Notes under the pieces: model-generated
Database searches by the model: none
Told to the model about the DNA's origin: nothing
Seen by the model: the letters and a program-made list of their open reading frames with translations, nothing else
Shown: positions 59,189 through 64,000 of the stretch, piece after piece
How positions within the stretch are numbered: position 1 is the first letter of the stretch
Layout of the letters: each line of letters starts with the position of its first letter
Source of the DNA: Mangifera indica
Lineage: Eukaryota > Streptophyta > Magnoliopsida > Sapindales > Anacardiaceae
Assembly (NCBI RefSeq): GCF_011075055.1
Contig: NC_058145.1
Coordinates: forward strand, 14,629,894-14,693,893
Length of the DNA: 64,000 nt
Direction: 5' to 3'
Position numbers and translations under genes: made by a program

Positions 59189-62100
59189 CGCTTCCGCTTT
59201 TTTCCTTCAATTTGAAACCCATATAATTTAGACATGTGAAAGGACTGTTCTGTGCCAGTCCGGCCCATGTTTGTAGTCCCTAGTTACTGTTCTTTCTAGG
59301 CCAACCCAATATAAATAGTAAATCCAACGAGGCCCATTTATTGTGTTTAACTTCACACTTGAAGGTTTAACGCAAACAAATAAAAAACTTGGCTGGCCCG
59401 CACCAAAGAGAGAACATGAGTATGAGAACAGAAGTGGGTATGAGAACAAAAGTTTATATTTTTTCCGATGATATTTTTAAGTTATCTTGTATAATGATTG
59501 AAAAAGGATAATCTAACTCAAATATAATTTTTTCGTTTAAAAAAAAAAACTTGAGTGGTTCTAAATATGATTTGAATACTTATAAGAAATATAATTTATG
59601 AAATATCTATTAAGTGTTAAAAGTAATGATTTTAAAACCGGATCATATCAATTAGTTTAACTAATTGAACCAATCAAACCTTGTTAAAAATTGGATTTAA
59701 TCGGATGAACCAGTCAAAAATCAGGTTTGATCAAGTTTGACCAAAATTTTAAATATTTTTTAAATTTTAAATATTTTTAAGCAATTTGATTATTTTTAAT
59801 TGGACTAGATAAATTTCTAAAGGTTTGTAAGGAAAAATAAGGTAAAAAATAAAATTAAAAAAAGAAAAAAAGTATTTTATATCCATTGAAATATCTTCTA
59901 TAGATAATAATGTATAGAATTATGTTTTTTTTTCTATATCATGAGATTGTGACTTTTTTAATTTTAATTGTTTTATTGAATTCAAATAAATAATTGTATA
60001 TCCTTAAAAAGGATATATTCTTATCTCTATAAGTGTAACTATTTTGATTGATTTTATTATAATTTGATAATAAGTTAAACCGGTTGATTTTTCAGTTAAA
60101 CTGATTGAACTAGTTGAACTATGAATCAGTAAAATAATCAGTTTGATCATTGTTCAAGTTTTAAAAATATTGGTTAAAAGAATTTATAAACAATAAAAAA
60201 TTGAAGATAGGGCTCTAATAATTAGTAAAACTGGTGAAACATTAAGAAAAAAATTTAGGTTCACACTTGTGAAACTTTCACTTACCTACTTATAGAATTA
60301 CTCATGAAGCTATTTTTTGTAAAACCTATAAAACATAAAATCAACAAATAAATCCTAAAAAGGGGTAGCTAAGAGAAGTAAATATTTTTGGTAGTTTAGA
60401 AAATTTCAGCTTGGTAGCTAACCATTACTCAAAAATCAAAATGAAAATGATTAACTAAGAAACCATATTTCTAAATAGAAACAGTGATAAATTAGACATC
60501 AAGACTTGGAGTCTTTCAACTTTCCAAAACGTCCAGGTTGAATAAAAGATGGGTCTCAGAAAGTTGGCATTAAGGCATTTAGAAAAATCATTAACCTCAA
60601 GTGCCAACGACCCAAATTAAACTGCCAAGCCAAACGTGAAATACAAGTGTGAGAGACGACTGAGGTCAAGGTCAACCTTGGTGCTCAAATTTCATATTCT
60701 ATTAACTTGACCGAATTAACAATCTTAGTTAATAATTTCCGAAAGCACATTATGTTGACAATTTGTGAGATATATGCTAGGAACCTGAGAAAATACTCAA
60801 TTTTGTTTTGATTATTAATTACGAAAGACCGTGACGATATGATTAGTCAACCTTGCTACGTAAAAAAGAAAATTATATGTATAAATAAATCTTATTAATT
60901 TATCTAAACAAAATAAGGTAATAATATGTGGATAAGTAATATAAATTTTTTTTTTCGCTTCAAAATCATACTGTACATCAAACCGTATAAATAAGTTAAT
61001 AAGATTTATTTGTATATATAGTATTACTCAATAAATAAGTATTTAAGATGATAAATAAGAGTTTGGTGAAGCAACAGGAAATTAATTGTGTATAGCATAG
61101 AGAGTTAGGTGTGCTTGCGCTTCCCACTAACTGTGGAGGAACATTTGATCTCTCCATTCAATGGAGAGGGTAGGTAGGTTGAGGACATGTCTATGGCATT
61201 GTGACATAATTTTTATTCTATTTATATTAAAATCATCCTTTTTAGTTTTTAAAATTGTTTCACAAATTATTTTTTAAAACTAACTTTTTCCCCATAAAAA
61301 AAGGGTAGTAAATAAGGCATTTCACTATTCAATTTGTTAGTATTCATAGGAAATCATCCCTTTGTTTAGGATTTTCTTCACGAAGTATCCTTGATTCTTC
61401 TCAAACCTTTTCATGGTATAGAGTCATAAGGACAAGCCTCATATTACAGGAACAGTAGCATCTATTGACTTGGAAAAGAGTAGTTTAGACAAGTGTGGTG
61501 CACTGCTACTGAAGTATGAAAGGGAAGCAGCTGGAAAAGAAGGTGAAGTAAAAGATTAATGATAGAGGGGAGAAAGGTTATAAAGGACGCTTATAAAGGA
61601 TGATTTTAATTAGTGTCCTGAAAATCCGGTGAAGATAAATTTGTCGGGAAAATCAGTTTGTTGATTGAAATATGAAACATGAAGTTAGAAGAGTCAGTGG
61701 GGTAAGGCATTTTGTGTTTGTCCAAGCATCATAGCCAATGTTTGCGGGCAGACGGGGTACATATGCAGTGGCGTTCACTGTTTTGTTAACATGCAAGCTA
61801 GCAATAATTTCTCGACTTCATATTCGTACTGCCTATTCGTCTTTCATTTCATTCAAGACTTATCCTTTAACGCGGCTTCACAAGAAGATTATGCCCTAGC
61901 ATTTGTGTCAATGCGATGGAGTGTGAAGTGTGCTGAGGCCTCTTCTTCTTCACAAACACACCCACATTTATGAACCCTAATTTTAACAGTGACCTGCCCT
62001 TGCAATAAAGACAAAGCCCAGAATATTACTGCATACGAGTCATGTTATTATTATATTTGGTAATTATGAATCATAAATTATTTGTACATATAGGAGAGCA

Positions 62101-62311
62101 AAAAAATTTTAAAAAAATCAGATGGAGGATAGTATAAATAAGTATAGAGATAACTGGTTAAGAAAAAATTGTATTGGCTTTTTTTTCTTACTTATTTTAG
62201 CCCTGAATTCACATATTATTGACACTAATCAATTGTATTTCATAGATAAAATTAAATTATTTTTTTTCACAATTTGTTAAAATATGGCTGTTGGGTTGAA
62301 AACAAAGTTTT
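59189..62311. other. Repeat-rich intergenic region
   Basis: PPR upstream sequence, then a foldback-like stretch at 59.63-60.18 kb with GGTTGAACC/AACCGGTT motifs on both sides. A second inverted pair lies at 60.88-61.03 kb (TATAAATAAATCTTATTAAT mirrored). 61.0-62.2 kb is ordinary spacer; the ORF at 61791-61973 has no support. Confidence 0.5.
59630..60175. repeat. Inverted-repeat element with AACCGGTT motifs
   Basis: The left arm (TTTTAAAACCGGATCATATC, TTAGTTTAACTAATTGAACC) is a degenerate inverse of the right arm (AAACCGGTTGATTTTTCAG, TTGAACTAGTTGAACTATGA). Ends not resolved. Non-coding. Confidence 0.45.
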
Positions 62312-62791
62312 GGCCAAGGTTTGGTGTATTCTCAAACTCTCACCCGTGAAGTTTTAAAAACTTAATATCATTTTGTTAAAATTTTCTATTTGGGTTAAGA
62401 ATAAAACCATCTGCTCGGACAAATAAAGATGACTCATCTTCGTCCGTTCTTTCACTAGCTAACAATGTCACCTGAGTAGTCGAAACAGGAAGATAGATGG
62501 GAAGAGTCAATTGTCAGCTGAAACTGAAAAGGTGGTTAGAAAAGAGATAAAAACCTTAGGGGATAATGATAACTTTTCAAATTTTAAATAGGAAAAATTG
62601 TTAGTTTTTTATACAGAAAAAAGAAATAAAATAAAATTTTAGTTTTTTTTTTTATTGTTTGTTAAATAACAATTTTACCTTTAATCATGACATAAAATTT
62701 TAATAGCATAGTGGTATTTGAGTATATGAAACTTCACTTGTGAGAGTTTGAGAATACACCCAACATTGGGTGGGAATAATTCCTTTGGCCT
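62312..62791. mobile_element. Foldback MITE of the GGCC family, 480 bp
   Basis: Left end GGCCAAGGTTTGGTGTATTC, right end GGGTGGGAATAATTCCTTTG then GCCT. Inner arms also pair (TCTCAAACTCTCACC with GTGAGAGTTTGAGA). Flanks AAAGTTTT (62304-62311) and AAAGTTTA (62792-62799): 8-bp duplication with one mismatch. Confidence 0.78.
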
Positions 62792-62799
62792 AAAGTTTA

Positions 62800-63512
62800 T
62801 ATATTAATTCAAGCATGATGATATAGTGCATTATCTAGGAGAATTATAAGTTATGATCAATTAATCAATAAATATGACTTGTTAGTTTCAATTTTTATAT
62901 AATAAGAATACAATTCTGATTTGAGTGATCCCAAATTTTATACATGGGGGGACAAATGATTGAAATAACAGCAGAGAATCTCAAAATTAGGTTGCTTTAA
63001 TCTTTTTTATTAAAGTTGATTTTATTTGGCAGTTTATAATTGTCCCCAATCTTCTCCAGGTCTGCCACAAAGAAATTAAGGCCCTACCACATAGAAAATT
63101 AAATTAAAAGGGGAAAAAAAAGTTTTAACTTAATAATTATTATCCCAAAATTTTGATACTTTACCCACATAGCTTCAGTAATTGCTGGCTTAAATAGAAT
63201 TTTTTTTGCTACATTTAATAAATTAGGCAAATTTTAGGCAAGATAAAATTGTGTGAGGTTGATTATATGCAACCTACTTCTACTTTGACTTTTTTTTTTT
63301 TTTTTTCTAAATTAAACTCTTTTGTGCCCAATTAAATGCATGATTCTAAAAATAAAAAACACACCTAATGCAAATTTTAATAATTGATTTCATATAGAGA
63401 TACCATAAAAATAGAATTAAAACATTTAATAAATTTTGACAGGGTAAAAGCACCTTTTTGAAATGTTCATTAACTAAAAGAAGTCCTTTTTATTTGATGG
63501 TCAATTTTATGA
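62800..63512. other. AT-rich spacer
   Basis: No gene or structured repeat recognised; a T17 run lies near 63290-63306. Confidence 0.5.
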
Positions 63513-64000
63513 GGCCAAAAGACTTACTTTCACGCAAGGTTTAGTGTAATTCCAAACTTTTATTTGAAAATCCAATATCTACTCTTCTATTAAAATTTTT
63601 TATTAGGATTAAGGGTAAAAACTTTATTTAACTAAAAATATTTAAAAAAACTTAAATTTTCTCATATTTCCCCTTTAATTTAAAAAATTAACAACTTTCC
63701 ATACCAAAGTTTGAAATGTTACCTTCCCCCCCCCCCCCCCCCCCCCCCCCTTCAGGGTTTGCTTTTTTTCTCCTCAGCTTCTCCAGCAACCAACCACCAT
63801 ACCGACACTCCCTCCTATCTCCCAAAACAAGATGAATTGTCATCTAACTAGAAGTTAGTTGACAATTCATCAATAGAAATATGTGCAACACACAGATCTA
63901 TATATCGTATAGATCTATTTGGCCAAATGAAGAAATACAATCTTTGTCCAACTGGTTTGTGTGTCGATCGAAGCATAGATCAGCTAAACAAATATGTGGA
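63513..64000. mobile_element. Foldback MITE of the GGCC family, cut by the window end
   Basis: Begins GGCCAAAAGACTTACTTTCA, close to the left end of the 32.80-kb copy, and continues with the family's TTTAATTTAAAAAATTAAC and pyrimidine tracts. The right half lies beyond the window. It contains the 25-C run at 63726-63750. Confidence 0.6.
63726..63750 (+). repeat. Poly(C) run of 25 bases
   Basis: Uninterrupted C25 in the pyrimidine-rich part of the foldback element. Other copies have only CCCCC to CCCCCC at this place. The length may be an assembly or sequencing approximation. Confidence 0.85.

Noticed and set aside
1..64000. CRISPR arrays, operons, prophage or bacterial defence genes
   Set aside because: Intron-rich plant nuclear DNA throughout. 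Regular repeats found are transposon-derived, and no viral coding sequence was recognised.
1..64000. tRNA, rRNA or snRNA genes
   Set aside because: I saw no cloverleaf-compatible A/B-box pair or conserved rRNA segment. The TGGTATCAGAGCC match at 38954-38966 is a retrotransposon primer-binding site, not a tRNA gene.

Overview
The window is nuclear DNA of a flowering plant, most likely a core eudicot: genes have many short GT-AG introns, intergenic DNA is very AT-rich, miniature transposons are common, and the proteins resemble Arabidopsis families throughout. I cannot name the species. No prokaryotic, organellar or viral segment was seen. Coordinates are exact where reading frame and splice phase agree; UTR ends and promoter positions are inferred.

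Layout. 1-0.7 kb: the 3' end of a penta-EF-hand calcium-binding gene (CML48-like, +). 3.8-5.4 kb: a secreted, probably GPI-anchored GH17 beta-1,3-glucanase (-). 8.1-10.3 kb: a root-type plastid ferredoxin (FD3-like, -) with an apparent 1.67-kb 5'-UTR intron. 12.2-14.6 kb: 60S ribosomal protein L10a (-) with site II/telo-box promoter motifs. From memory, Arabidopsis At2g27480, At2g27500, At2g27510 and At2g27530 are the matching genes in the same order. 16.2-16.7 kb: a BIC-type cryptochrome inhibitor (-). 17-19 kb: nested foldback elements, including a Mutator-type MITE with a perfect 9-bp target duplication. 19.9-21.2 kb: a decayed F-box/LRR gene (At1g67190 type, +). 26.2-31.9 kb: an apparently intact 12-exon TGA9-type bZIP gene (+). 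35-44.8 kb: a large gene of the uncharacterised At5g22450 family (-) whose splice sites survive but whose frame is broken by five stop codons, frameshifts and a TRIM retrotransposon inside a coding exon. 45.1-45.4 kb: a BAHD acyltransferase relic (-). 46.1-49.8 kb: an ABI5-like bZIP (DPBF2/bZIP67 type, -) with an unusual C-terminus. 51.2-52.6 kb: an alpha/beta hydrolase (At5g22460 type, -), followed at 54.9-55.5 kb by a broken paralogue. 57.2-59.2 kb: an intronless PPR-DYW organelle RNA-editing factor (-). 59.2-64 kb: repeats, no gene recognised.

The genes do not form a pathway. The window is a mosaic of conserved microsyntenic blocks (At2g27480-27530 and At5g22450-22460) within which some loci are decaying, surrounded by several families of foldback and miniature elements. 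No new defence, secretion or biosynthetic system was found. The most informative items are the pseudogene/TRIM history at 35-45 kb, the Mutator-type MITE, two recurrent short element families with recognisable structure, and the altered C-terminus of the ABI5-like bZIP.
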